Part shown: positions 1 through 8,487 of the stretch, in pieces
Numbering within the stretch: the stretch's first letter is position 1
Layout: each line of letters begins with the position of its first letter
Assembly (NCBI GenBank): GCA_002281535.1
Contig: NCGD01000022.1
Coordinates: forward strand, 1 to 41,151
Reading direction: 5' to 3'
Origin: Sphingomonas sp. 28-63-12
GTDB lineage: Bacteria > Pseudomonadota > Alphaproteobacteria > Sphingomonadales > Sphingomonadaceae
Length of the DNA stretch: 41,151 nt
Made by a program: the position numbers and the translations under genes
Notes under the pieces: generated by a model
Databases searched by the model: none
The model's input: the letters and a program-made list of their open reading frames with translations, nothing else
What the model was told of the DNA's origin: nothing

Positions 1-20
1 AGGAGAGTTTTGGCTTTATC

Positions 21-431
21 ATGCAGCCCAACAGCATCGAATCAAGAACGGTCTACATCGCGCCCTTTCCGCCAGACTTTCATGGCCCCCTCCGTCTTGA
101 AGGCCTTTTATGCGCCAAGCTAACGGGAACGGATTGGAGGGGGAATGATACAGGAGCGACCCAGGAAATTGCGCTTATTAACATAGATACACCCGCCCAA
201 AGCGGGAAAACCGAAGATATCCGCGTTAACCAAATCACAAATATTGTCGGAAGCGAACGAGCGCCCAATCGAGAAATGCACCTACTGGGGCCATTTCATT
301 ACGTCCCGCAAACCCATTCGGAGCAGCCGAAGGTCCCCGCGCATCAGAACACGCCAGTTCCAAGTATAGGAAGTATCGAGCCGACGAGAAATGAAGAGGC
401 GCCGCAGGCGGTTCCACGTTCTGCGCGCTAG
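21..431 (+). CDS. doubtful hypothetical protein
   Basis: This is a 136-residue open frame with no family resemblance I recognise. A purine-rich AGGAGAG lies 13 bases before the ATG, a rather long spacing for a ribosome binding site. The protein is hydrophilic, with no signal peptide or membrane segment, and its Pro/Glu/Arg-rich tail looks unstructured. The DNA is lower in GC than the rest of the window, so codon-bias arguments are weak. It could be a real accessory gene whose neighbours lie to the left of the window, or a chance frame. Confidence 0.25.
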   Translation: MQPNSIESRTVYIAPFPPDFHGPLRLEGLLCAKLTGTDWRGNDTGATQEIALINIDTPAQSGKTEDIRVNQITNIVGSERAPNREMHLLGPFHYVPQTHSEQPKVPAHQNTPVPSIGSIEPTRNEEAPQAVPRSAR

Positions 432-831
432 GGTACTGATGATGGGGAGTGACAACGGGCCAAACGGACCAGCCGGGCGATCCTCAGTTCGTTGCAGGAC
501 CGGCGAATTGACCGGCTCCGAATCGCGTCCAGGAACCCTCAGGAAAACGGCGACGCCGCGAGCTCCAATGGAAGATTGTGCGACGAATGCCTGAACGAGA
601 CGCTGCTTGCGTCGTTGCGCTCCCCCTGCAAATGGCCGTTTACCACCGAGAACTTCCAGAACCCGTTGGGCAGTACTTTGCCCAGTTACATGCTCCTAGC
701 CGTTTCTGAACGACTGTCCGGCTTCAAGTTACGGAATTGGCGGTCGAATGACCGCAACTGAGGCGATAGGCCCCATTCGCTTTGAGTTGCGTCGTCGCGG
801 TTGCCAACCAGATAGAGCTATCGTCGCCGCC
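432..831. other. intergenic stretch, no supportable gene
   Basis: All open frames here are short and have no recognisable composition or start signal. One small hairpin (TGGGCA / TGCCCA, about 665-683) is visible without a T-tract. The MATE gene stops at 832, so this is its downstream flank. Confidence 0.5.
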
Positions 832-2235
832 TCACCCCGGCACCAACCCCGACCGCTCGCGCCCAACCCACCGCCACAACAGCATCGCCGAAACCGCCGC
901 CAGCCCCGCCGCCAACCCCAGCCAGATGCCCACCCCTTCCCAGTGCAGCCCAAAGCCGAGCAGGCAGGCGGTGCCGAAGCCCACTACCCAATAACCAAAG
1001 CCCGCAATCACCATCGGCATGCGCGTGTCCTGCAGACCGCGCAGGGCGCCTGCCAGCACCACCTGCGCGCCGTCGAACAGCTGGAACATCGCCGCGACCA
1101 TCAGATAGCTGAGCGCCAGCGGGATGGTCTGGGCGTTGGCGGGGGCATTGAGATCGAGATAGGCGCTGACGAACAGCGTCGGCGCAAACCAGATAGCGCT
1201 CGCGGTCAGCCCCATCACGCCGGTGCCCAGCATGATCGCGCACCAGCCGGCGCGTGCCATCCAGGCGGGATCGCGCGCGCCAAAAGCCATGCCGACGCGG
1301 ATCGTCGCCGCCTGGCCGATGCCGAGTGGAATCTGGAAGGTGATTGCGGCAATGTTGAGCGCAATGGCGTGCGCCGCGACCGCCGTCACGCTGATCAGGC
1401 CCATCAGCACCGCCGCGCCACCAAACAGCGATCCTTCGAGCGTGAAGCCGATCGCGATCGGCAGGCCAAGCGTGAAGATCTGGGCGAGGCGCGGCCATTC
1501 GGGCCGCCACCAGCGACCGAACAGGCGGAATCGCCGCAGCCGGGGATCGAGCAGCAGGATCGCGATAAAGGCGAGCAGCATCGCCAGCGTGGTAACAACG
1601 CTGGCGATCGCCGAGCCGATCAGTCCGCGTGCGGGGAAACCGAGATGGCCGAACACCAGCGCCCAGTTGCCGATGATCGCAAAACCCAGCGCCATCAGCG
1701 TGACGACAAGCGCCCAGCCCGGGCGCCCCAGCGCTGCGGCAACGGTGCGCATCACGCCGGCGGTAATGCTCGGTACCAGCGCGATCAGCAGCACATCCAA
1801 AAACTGGCCGGCGCGCGCCGCCACGTGCGGGTTTTGGCCGGCGAGCAGGAGCAGTGTCTCGCCATGCGCGAGCAGGAGCAGAAAGGGCAGCCCGCCAAGT
1901 ACCGACAGCCATAAGGCCATCCGGAACGACCGCCTGACCTCGCGCACGGCGTGGCGGCGCTGCCCGAGTTCGGCGGCGATGATCGGCGCGCAGGCGGTCG
2001 TCAGCCCCAGCATCGCCCACAGCACGACGCTGTACAGAAATACCCCGAGTGTCGCTGCCGCGAAATCGACCGGATCAAGGCGCGCGACGAAAATCACGTC
2101 GATCGCATAGACTGCCATCTGCACCAGATTGGCACCGACCAACGGCCCGGCGAGTCGCACCAGCGCACGCGCTTCGTCTGCCATGCTCCCGGGGGCATGG
2201 TCTGCGGCGATTATCGGGGCGATCGGTATCGTCAT
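832..2235 (-). CDS. MATE family multidrug/cation antiporter
   Basis: A 467-residue polytopic inner-membrane protein of the multi-antimicrobial extrusion (MATE) family, which exports drugs or metabolites in exchange for Na+ or H+. About 12 hydrophobic segments fall into two similar halves, and the length fits the family (about 450). The first helix region (LVRLAGPLVGANLVQMA) and an early aspartate helix (YAIDVIFVARL) resemble NorM/DinF members. The frame stays open up to 2391, but residues before the MTIPIAP start are not membrane-like, so I use ATG 2235; ATG 2184 is also possible. It diverges from sppA across about 130 bases. The substrate cannot be inferred from sequence. Confidence 0.9.
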   Translation of the reverse strand: MTIPIAPIIAADHAPGSMADEARALVRLAGPLVGANLVQMAVYAIDVIFVARLDPVDFAAATLGVFLYSVVLWAMLGLTTACAPIIAAELGQRRHAVREVRRSFRMALWLSVLGGLPFLLLLAHGETLLLLAGQNPHVAARAGQFLDVLLIALVPSITAGVMRTVAAALGRPGWALVVTLMALGFAIIGNWALVFGHLGFPARGLIGSAIASVVTTLAMLLAFIAILLLDPRLRRFRLFGRWWRPEWPRLAQIFTLGLPIAIGFTLEGSLFGGAAVLMGLISVTAVAAHAIALNIAAITFQIPLGIGQAATIRVGMAFGARDPAWMARAGWCAIMLGTGVMGLTASAIWFAPTLFVSAYLDLNAPANAQTIPLALSYLMVAAMFQLFDGAQVVLAGALRGLQDTRMPMVIAGFGYWVVGFGTACLLGFGLHWEGVGIWLGLAAGLAAVSAMLLWRWVGRERSGLVPG

Positions 2236-2369
2236 CCGCCGTGCCCTATCGGCACATTGTCCTGCCGTCACGCCAATCGGCACGGCCGTTAAGGCGTATT
2301 GCTGAAACCAGACACTAAAGGCTAATGAGGAGTCCTGGCGCAGCGCGCGCCCTGGTGGAGACTGACGAC

Positions 2370-4247
2370 GTGAAATTGGTACGCGGCGCATGGAAATTGT
2401 TGGTCGGCATCAAGGACGCGCTCGTCCTGCTGGCGATGCTGTTGTTCTTCGGGGCGCTGTTTGCCGCGCTGTCGGCGCGGCCCAATCCGCGCGGCATCAA
2501 GGATGGCGCGCTCGTGCTCGATCTCGCCGGCGTGATCGTCGAACAGCCGGCCGAGGCGCAATTGAGCTTTGGCGGCGATAATGGTCCGCGCGAAATCCGG
2601 CTGCGCGATCTGGTCCGCGCGATCTATGCCGCCAAGGACGACAAGCGCGTCAAGGCAATCGTGCTTGATCTCGACAGTTTCGCCGGCGGCTATCCCGCCG
2701 CGGTCAGCGAAGTGGCGACGGCGCTTGGCCGGGTGCGCGCCAGCGGCAAGCCCGTGCTGGCCTATGCCACCGCCTATACCGATTCGGGCTATCGCCTCGC
2801 CGCCAATGCCAGCGAGATCTGGATGAACCCGATGGGTGGCATTCTGTTCAGCGGCCCGGGCGGCTCGCAGCTTTATTATAAGGGGCTGATCGACAAGCTC
2901 GGCGTCAATGTTCACGTCTACCGCGTCGGCAAGTTTAAATCGTTCGTCGAACCCTATACCCGCAGCGATCAATCGCCCGAGGCGCGCGCCGCGAGCGAGG
3001 CGCTCTACGGATCGCTGCTCGCCGACTGGAAGGAACAGATCGGCAAGGCGCGCCCCAAGGCACAGGCTGCCCAGTTCCTCGCCGGCCCCGGGGCAGCGGT
3101 TGCCGCCACCCAGGGCGATATCGCCGCAGCCAACATCAAGGCTGGGCTGGTCGACAAGCTTGGCGACCGCACAGAATTCAACAAGCGCGTCGTCGCCTTG
3201 GTCGGCCAGCAGAGCGGCAAGGCAGCGGGCAGCTTCAATGCGATCCGGTACCGCGATTTCGTCGAGGCCAACCCGCTGCCAACCAGCGGCGACGCGATCG
3301 GCGTGATTACCGTTGCCGGTGATATCGTCGATGGCAGCGCCGGGCCGGGCAAGGCAGCAGGCGATACGATTGCCAAGCTGGTGCTCGACGGGCTCGCCAA
3401 GAACAAGCTCAAGGCGCTGGTCGTCCGCGTCGATTCGCCGGGCGGTTCGGCGCTCGCCTCGGAAACGATCCGCCGTGCGATCCTGGAGGCCAAGGCGCAG
3501 CGGCTGCCGATCGTCGTGTCGATGGGGTCAGTGGCGGCCTCGGGCGGCTATTGGGTGGCAACGGCGGGCGACACGATTTTCGCCGAACCCAATACCATCA
3601 CCGGATCGATCGGTATTTTCGGTATCATCCCGACCTTTGAGAACAGCCTGAAAAAGCTCGGTATCACCGCCGACGGCGTGAAGACCGCGCCGCTCAGTGG
3701 CCAGCCCGATGTGGTTGGCGGCACCAATGCGGAGGTGGACGGCATCCTGCAGGCCGGCATCGAGCATGGCTATCGCCAGTTCCTCTCACGCGTCGCCACC
3801 GCCCGCAAGATGACGCCGGCCAAGGTCGACAGCATCGCGCAGGGCCGCGTCTGGGATGGCGGCACCGCGCATCAGATCGGCCTGGTCGATCGCTTCGGCA
3901 ATCTGCAGGACGCGATCTACGAAGCCGCGCGCCGCGCCAAGCTGGATCCGGCCAAGGTCCATGCCGACTATCTCGAAAAAAAGCCGAGCTGGTTCAATCG
4001 GCTGGTCGCCGATTTCGGTCGCAAGGATGACGATGAAGAGGAGAGCGCCCCATCGGGCGATGCCTTTTCGCGGATCGCGCAGCAGCGCCGGGCGATCTTC
4101 GCCCAGGCTCTGGGTGATGTCCGCCGGCTGGCGAGTGGCGCGGCGGTGCAGGCGCGCTGCCTGGAATGTGGCGGCTTCGTGCCCGCGGCGGCCAGTGGCG
4201 ATGATCTGACGCTGATGCATATCGTGCTGGCGCGCGTCGGCCTGTGA
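2370..4247 (+). CDS. sppA: signal peptide peptidase SppA, 67K type
   Basis: A membrane-anchored serine protease of about 625 residues (S49 family) that degrades cleaved signal peptides at the inner membrane. One N-terminal transmembrane segment (about residues 12-32) is followed by two tandem S49 domains, as in E. coli SppA. The catalytic lysine candidate is in YRVGKFKSFVEPYT, and the nucleophilic serine in SMGSVAASGGYW in the second domain. I chose GTG 2370 because a GGTGGAG box lies about 11 bases upstream and the protein then begins with the usual short basic n-region. An ATG at 2325 in the same frame is the alternative. The C-terminus carries an extra charged tail with a CLECGG pair. Its stop overlaps the next start by four bases. 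Confidence 0.93.
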   Translation: MKLVRGAWKLLVGIKDALVLLAMLLFFGALFAALSARPNPRGIKDGALVLDLAGVIVEQPAEAQLSFGGDNGPREIRLRDLVRAIYAAKDDKRVKAIVLDLDSFAGGYPAAVSEVATALGRVRASGKPVLAYATAYTDSGYRLAANASEIWMNPMGGILFSGPGGSQLYYKGLIDKLGVNVHVYRVGKFKSFVEPYTRSDQSPEARAASEALYGSLLADWKEQIGKARPKAQAAQFLAGPGAAVAATQGDIAAANIKAGLVDKLGDRTEFNKRVVALVGQQSGKAAGSFNAIRYRDFVEANPLPTSGDAIGVITVAGDIVDGSAGPGKAAGDTIAKLVLDGLAKNKLKALVVRVDSPGGSALASETIRRAILEAKAQRLPIVVSMGSVAASGGYWVATAGDTIFAEPNTITGSIGIFGIIPTFENSLKKLGITADGVKTAPLSGQPDVVGGTNAEVDGILQAGIEHGYRQFLSRVATARKMTPAKVDSIAQGRVWDGGTAHQIGLVDRFGNLQDAIYEAARRAKLDPAKVHADYLEKKPSWFNRLVADFGRKDDDEEESAPSGDAFSRIAQQRRAIFAQALGDVRRLASGAAVQARCLECGGFVPAAASGDDLTLMHIVLARVGL

Positions 4248-4807
4248 TTGCGATCCGCGCGGCGACGCCTGACGACGCAGGCGCGATTGCGGCGATCTAT
4301 GCGCCGTTTGTGCTGACCGGCACGGTATCCTTCGAGACCGAAGCGCCCGATGCCCGCCAGATGCGCGCCCGGATGGCCGGCGCAGATGGTCTCTATCCCT
4401 GGATCGTTGCCACCAATGGCGATCCTGACGGCGGCGGCGTTCTCGCCTATGGCTATGCCAGCCGCTTCCGCGATCGGCCGGCCTATCGCTATGTCGTTGA
4501 GACATCGATCTACGTCGCCGGGCCGGTCCAGGGGCAGGGCACCGGGCGGCTGCTTTATGAGGCGCTGCTCGATACAGTGCGCACCCAGGGCTTCACCCAG
4601 GCGATCGGCGCGATCGCGCTGCCCAATGATTATTCGATCCGCCTCCACGAAGCCGTCGGCTTCCGCCGCGCCGGGGTCTATCGCGACGTCGGGTACAAGC
4701 AGGGCCAGTGGATCGATGTCGGCTTCTGGCAATGCGAACTCAACGCGCCAAGCGTACCCCCAGTCGAGCCGCGCCCGTTCAGCGACGTGGGCGTGGTGCG
4801 GGAATAG
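4244..4807 (+). CDS. GNAT N-acetyltransferase, phosphinothricin/methionine sulfoximine type
   Basis: A 187-residue cytoplasmic acetyl-CoA-dependent N-acetyltransferase. It resembles the Pat/Bar/YncA group, which acetylates phosphinothricin, methionine sulfoximine or related amino acids. Visible motifs are the ETSIYV strand, the acetyl-CoA pyrophosphate loop GQGTGRLLYEALL, NDYSIRLHEAVGF and the typical C-terminal DVGYKQGQWIDVGFWQ. The GTG start overlaps the sppA stop (GTGA), suggesting translational coupling. The true substrate is unknown. Confidence 0.87.
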   Translation: MIAIRAATPDDAGAIAAIYAPFVLTGTVSFETEAPDARQMRARMAGADGLYPWIVATNGDPDGGGVLAYGYASRFRDRPAYRYVVETSIYVAGPVQGQGTGRLLYEALLDTVRTQGFTQAIGAIALPNDYSIRLHEAVGFRRAGVYRDVGYKQGQWIDVGFWQCELNAPSVPPVEPRPFSDVGVVRE

Positions 4808-5012
4808 CCAGTTTGGCTGGGGCTTTCCGGACACCGGCGGGTGAAGGGAGTAGCGGGGCGCATTTGGCAAGCCGAGGAATTATGAAGTAGTTGTGATGGG
4901 GGCGACCGCCTTTCCCCATAATTGCGGTCATTTATAAGACAACAAGCCGTGCCCGAACGCCGCCGCTGTTAAGCAAGGCTCCCTCCGCCGGTCAGCAGTA
5001 TCCGCGCAGGAA

Positions 5013-5867
5013 TCAGGCGACACTCCCTGCAGCACCAAATCTTTCGAAAAACACGCCGTCATCGAGTGTGTCGCTCATTGCGATCCATGCCTCGTCCGTC
5101 ATGCTGTTACGCAGCGCCAGAAATGATGTGGCGTCCGGGCCACAGAGCGTCCGGAATGCCGTGATCCGGCCGTTCACAATATTGCCGACAGTCTCTGCAA
5201 CGACCGACGGCGGGGGCCCCGAAACGCCGGTATCCGCGTAAAAGGCCACCATGCGCTTGCCATGAGGATAGGCGCTGTCGACACGCGGGCTGGGCAGATT
5301 CCCTACCGCCATGTCGGTTGCGATAATCCCGGGTTCAACCAAGGCGACGCGAACACCGAAGGGCGCCAGTTCTTGTGCTAAAGCTTCGCTCGCAGCTTCA
5401 AGGGCATATTTTGACGCGCAATAGGCGCCCTGCCCGAAGGGGGTCATTCGCCCTGCGATCGACGAGATGTTGATGATCAGCCCGCTTCCACGCGCGCGCA
5501 TCGCTGGAACCACGGCCTTCATGCACCTGACCGCCCCGAAAAAATTGGTGTTCATGATCGCCTGCATATCGGCGATGGTCTCATCCTCGATGGCATTGAT
5601 CGACAGGATGCCGGCATTGTTGATCAGGACGTCAATGGGTTCGGCATCGGCCGCGAATTTTGCAAAAACGTCGCTGACGGAGCCATCGTCGTCAACATCA
5701 AGGCTGGCCACAATGATTGAAAGCTTCTCACTGCCTGCGATCTCCGTCAGATCGCAGCGATCGGTGTTGCGCATCGTCGCAATCACTGTGTGGCCAGCGC
5801 GGGCCAGTATAAGGGCGATTTCACGACCGATTCCGCGTCGTGCCCCCGTAACCAATACTCGTGCCAA
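5013..5867 (-). CDS. short-chain dehydrogenase/reductase (classical SDR)
   Basis: A 284-residue NAD(P)-dependent oxidoreductase. The N-terminal Rossmann motif TGARRGIG is at residues 7-14, NNAG near 83, the catalytic serine near 136, and Y149-x-x-x-K153 in the sequence YCASK. The basic residue after the second strand (TMRNTDR) suggests NADPH preference, which is inference. I prefer the TTG start at 5867 because a strong GGAGGGG box sits about four bases before it on the leftward strand. The ATG at 5894 would place that box inside the gene and adds a poor N-terminus. It stands alone, so the substrate is unknown. Confidence 0.88.
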   Translation of the reverse strand: MARVLVTGARRGIGREIALILARAGHTVIATMRNTDRCDLTEIAGSEKLSIIVASLDVDDDGSVSDVFAKFAADAEPIDVLINNAGILSINAIEDETIADMQAIMNTNFFGAVRCMKAVVPAMRARGSGLIINISSIAGRMTPFGQGAYCASKYALEAASEALAQELAPFGVRVALVEPGIIATDMAVGNLPSPRVDSAYPHGKRMVAFYADTGVSGPPPSVVAETVGNIVNGRITAFRTLCGPDATSFLALRNSMTDEAWIAMSDTLDDGVFFERFGAAGSVA

Positions 5868-6060
5868 ATGACCCCTCCATTCCATATTGTGCACTAGCTA
5901 CCGGCCGTCGGCACCGCACGATGTCTGTGACCGTCTCGTCGATCACATCAACACCTGCTCGCCTGATCGAAGCTGCACATCAATGGCCCACTGTGCAAGT
6001 CGGAACGGACACGAAAGGGGGGATGACGAAAACCGCCCGCCCAACCGGTGCATCCAGCCC

Positions 6061-6696
6061 TTATCCCCGCCCGCGATATGACGGCAGCGCCAGTTTCCAG
6101 CCAATTGCCGCAGCGCGCAGGGCAAATCCTGCCAGGGCGGCGATGATGGCGGCCGGTGCGACGGGCACGCCCAGCGAAATCAGTCCGACATAGAGCGATG
6201 CCGCCAGCGCGGCGGCGGTTACATAAATTTCCGGGCGCATGATGATCGATGGCTCGCCCGCCAGCACATCGCGGATGATGCCGCCGACGCAGGCGGTCAC
6301 CACCCCCATCAGCGCGGCGGGCACGGGGGGAATGCCAAAGGTCAGCGCTTTGGCAGAGCCGAATATGGCATAGGCGGCAAGCCCCAGCGCATCGAACCAG
6401 GCAAGCGCCTGCCCCCGCCACCAGCGTTCGGGAGTCATCCAGATGACAAGGGCGATAATCAGGCAGACGCTCGGCGCCCGGCTGTCATGCACCCAGAACA
6501 CCGGCGCTCCGATCATCAAGTCGCGCACCGTGCCGCCGCCAACGCCCGTGACCAGCGCGAAAAACGTCATCGTCACGATCGTCTGCCCCTGCTTTGCGGC
6601 GGCGAGCGCGCCCGAGGCGGCGAACACCGCGAGGCCAAGCAGATCGAGCCACGGGCCGATCGCGAGGGGAACATGGCTGAGATCAGGGGGCAACAT
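6061..6696 (-). CDS. trimeric intracellular cation (TRIC) channel family protein, UPF0126
   Basis: A 211-residue inner-membrane protein with about seven hydrophobic segments built from two similar halves. Each half carries the family glycine/arginine signature: GVGGGTVRDLMIG in the first and CVGGIIRDVLAGEPSIIM in the second. Bacterial members (YicG-like) form trimeric K+-permeable channels. The upstream frame is open to 6876, but those residues are basic, low-complexity and overlap a terminator hairpin, so ATG 6696 (MLPPDLSHVP) is chosen. No good ribosome binding site is visible. Confidence 0.87.
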   Translation of the reverse strand: MLPPDLSHVPLAIGPWLDLLGLAVFAASGALAAAKQGQTIVTMTFFALVTGVGGGTVRDLMIGAPVFWVHDSRAPSVCLIIALVIWMTPERWWRGQALAWFDALGLAAYAIFGSAKALTFGIPPVPAALMGVVTACVGGIIRDVLAGEPSIIMRPEIYVTAAALAASLYVGLISLGVPVAPAAIIAALAGFALRAAAIGWKLALPSYRGRG

Positions 6697-6774
6697 GGGC
6701 AGGGGATAGCCCGGCTTGGCCACGCAGGCGAGGGCTGGCTGGCGTCGGCGATGGCGACGAACCGAAGGACCCCA

Positions 6775-6809
6775 ACGCAAAATGGGGGCCGGCATTGCTG
6801 CCGACCCCC
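6775..6809 (-). terminator. Rho-independent terminator (leftward)
   Basis: Read leftward, GGGGGTCGGC (6809-6800), a six-base loop and GCCGGCCCCC (6793-6784) form a 10-bp GC-rich stem with one G-T pair, followed by ATTTTGCGTT. This is a standard intrinsic terminator. All three leftward frames run straight through it, so it does not end a recognisable protein gene. Confidence 0.65.
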
Positions 6810-7140
6810 GGTCGCCGGACTTCGATCCGCTTGGCTTGCCTTTCGGTCCACCCGCGCCTTCTGGTTTCGGCGGCATGCTCGGCCAATGCCGCGGGGGGCA
6901 TCAGGCTTCGCTTTGCGGTTGGTGATTGCCGACCGGCCGATGATCCTTGCGGACCCGCCACCCATCAACTCTCGCCCAACCCGATCCGCGTTGCTCTTTC
7001 GAGCGCTTCGAACCGTTAGCAGTCGGCCCGTTCTCGCCGACCTGCCCGCTTGCGCACACAGGCCATCTGCAACGATCGACCACCGACCCGATCTTCCCAC
7101 GGTTTCCTTGCGGCACCGGCGGGAAATCCTGGTCTAAGCT
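6810..7140 (-). ncRNA. candidate untranslated leftward transcript ending at the 6809 terminator
   Basis: About 330 bases lie upstream of a leftward intrinsic terminator and contain no convincing reading frame on either strand. Short frames exist, including a 71-codon GTG-started one at 7116-6901, but they have no SD box or recognisable family. I looked for the conserved cores of RNase P RNA, tmRNA, SRP RNA and 6S RNA and did not see them. A small regulatory RNA is the best explanation for the terminator. The 5' end is a guess. Confidence 0.3.
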
Positions 7141-7241
7141 GCTGATCTATCTGCAGTTTCCTGCATTTCGATCCGCTGCTTACAGTCATGATGCTGTCAC
7201 TATATCCGAGTCGCGCCAAGCCCAAACTGACGTGATTGGCC

Positions 7242-7268
7242 TGTGGATAACGTGGATAACGTGGACAG
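7242..7268 (+). repeat. three contiguous DnaA-box-like 9-mers
   Basis: TGTGGATAA (7242-7250), CGTGGATAA (7251-7259) and CGTGGACAG (7260-7268) follow each other without spacers. The first is the exact complement of the canonical DnaA box TTATCCACA, the second differs in one base and the third in three. They sit in a non-coding stretch next to a locally AT-richer segment (7140-7210). They could bind DnaA as a regulatory site, a titration site or part of an origin. Confidence 0.5.
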
Positions 7269-7403
7269 ATTCGGCTGGGCGAGATAGGATCGCGCGCCGG
7301 GCCTAACGCGGCTGAACGGATTGTTGTTTCGGGTTCATGAAACTCGGACCGCTACCGCAGCGTTACCCCCTCAGTCCTAATCCAAGGCAAGGGAGATTTT
7401 CTG

Positions 7404-7709
7404 ATGCGTAAGTTTTTGATGGCGCTGACCGCCGTTTCGCTCGTCGTACCGGTTGCCGCCGTTTCGTTCCCGACCCAGGCCGAAGCGCGCAAGAAACATT
7501 ACGAGCCACGCGTCTATAAGCGCAACGGCAAGACCTATTGCCGCCATTCCGATGGCACGACCGGCCTGATCGCCGGTGGCGTTGGCGGCGCGGTTGTCGG
7601 TAACGCGCTGGGTGGCGGCCTGCTCGGTACGGTTGCCGGTGGCGTCGGCGGTGCCTTTGCCGGCCGTGCGATCGATCGCACGATCACCGCCAAGAAGCGC
7701 TGCCGCTAA
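7404..7709 (+). CDS. exported glycine-zipper (2TM) protein
   Basis: A 101-residue exported protein. A signal peptide (about residues 1-27, cut near TQAEA) precedes a short basic segment and a YCRHSDGTTGL motif. Then comes a glycine-zipper domain (about residues 54-92) of the kind found in SlyB/OmpA-type envelope lipoproteins and small outer-membrane proteins. The protein ends in RCR. A clear AAGGGAG box precedes ATG 7404. No lipobox is present. It is paralogous to the next gene over the YCR-SDGTTGL to Cys-Arg end part. The likely site is the periplasm or outer membrane; the role is unknown. Confidence 0.85.
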   Translation: MRKFLMALTAVSLVVPVAAVSFPTQAEARKKHYEPRVYKRNGKTYCRHSDGTTGLIAGGVGGAVVGNALGGGLLGTVAGGVGGAFAGRAIDRTITAKKRCR

Positions 7710-7736
7710 CTCGCTATCGTTTGCCGACGCAAAACA

Positions 7737-7765
7737 GGGCCTGGCGGCGACGCCGGGCCCTTTTT
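7737..7765 (+). terminator. Rho-independent terminator
   Basis: GGGCCTGGCG, loop GCGA, then CGCCGGGCCC and TTTTT: a 10-bp stem with one T-G pair. It is nearly identical to the terminator after the next gene. Confidence 0.88.
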
Positions 7766-7876
7766 CGTAACCTGCGCCACTGTGTCTGGACGATGAATGC
7801 GGTGTAGTTTCCTGTTCACGCAACTCGCCGGGCTGCCATCCGTTCTTTCCTTGTCTGCAACTTCAAGGAGAAGATG

Positions 7877-8431
7877 ATGCGTATTGCCATTCTGGCCGCC
7901 GCGATGGCGGCGATCGCCCTGCCGGCGATCCCGGTCGCTGCCCAAACGCCCAACCAGGCCTATCGTCACGATGTGCGCGATGCCCAAAAAGATCGCCGCA
8001 ATGCCATTGCCCACGCCGATTCGCGTCGCGATGTCCGCAAGGCCAACAAGGATTATCGCGCCGATTTGCGGGATTCTCGCAAGGATCGCCGCAATCACGT
8101 CCGTGATTGGCGCGACTATCGTCGCTACGACTATAATCGCCTCCCTGCCGGCCAACGCGCATATTATGCCGACCAATATTACCGCGACGGCAGCAGCTAT
8201 CGGACGCGTCGGCTGACCCGCAATGACCGGATCTATCGCGGCCGGGATAATCGGTATTATTGCCGTCGTTCGGACGGGACAACGGGGCTGATCATCGGCG
8301 GCATTTCCGGCGGTGTTCTGGGCAATTCGATTGCCGGGGGCGGATCGAGGACGCTGGGCACGCTGCTCGGCGGAACAATCGGGGCGTTGCTCGGTCAGTC
8401 GATTGATCGCGGCAAGGTCATCTGCCGCTAA
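7877..8431 (+). CDS. exported glycine-zipper protein with charged repeat region
   Basis: A 184-residue protein. A signal peptide (about 1-23, ending in PVAAQ) precedes a highly charged Arg/Asp/Lys-rich segment (about 30-110) with repeated RDxRKDRR-like units. A YCRRSDGTTGL motif and a glycine zipper follow (about 134-178), ending in VICR. The charged part resembles RcnB-like periplasmic proteins of proteobacteria, but only loosely. AAGGAG lies six bases before ATG 7877, so I prefer it to the ATG at 7874. It is clearly a paralog of the preceding gene in its C-terminal half. Function unknown; an envelope role is inferred. Confidence 0.85.
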   Translation: MRIAILAAAMAAIALPAIPVAAQTPNQAYRHDVRDAQKDRRNAIAHADSRRDVRKANKDYRADLRDSRKDRRNHVRDWRDYRRYDYNRLPAGQRAYYADQYYRDGSSYRTRRLTRNDRIYRGRDNRYYCRRSDGTTGLIIGGISGGVLGNSIAGGGSRTLGTLLGGTIGALLGQSIDRGKVICR

Positions 8432-8454
8432 GCACGTCGCGATGTGAAAACGAA

Positions 8455-8481
8455 GGGCCTGGCGGTGACGCCGGGCCCTTT
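8455..8481 (+). terminator. Rho-independent terminator, twin of 7737-7765
   Basis: GGGCCTGGCG, loop GTGA, then CGCCGGGCCC and TTTG. It differs from the terminator of the paralogous gene in one loop base. Read leftward it is followed by TTCGTTTT, so it may also end the convergent gene at 8488-8709. Confidence 0.8.
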
Positions 8482-8487
8482 GTCGCT

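Noticed and set aside
748-1914. 388-codon plus-strand open frame opposite the MATE gene
   Set aside because: It is an antisense shadow: very Arg/Gln/His-rich translation with no family features, while the leftward frame gives a clear 12-helix transporter.
818-2020. 400-codon second leftward frame inside the MATE gene
   Set aside because: Arg/Ala-rich translation typical of a shifted frame in GC-rich DNA; overlaps the MATE gene almost completely.
6487-7137. 216-codon plus-strand frame across the TRIC start and the gene-free stretch
   Set aside because: Arg/Pro-rich, crosses the 5' end of the TRIC gene on the other strand and lacks an RBS; the 6775-6809 hairpin points to the opposite strand.
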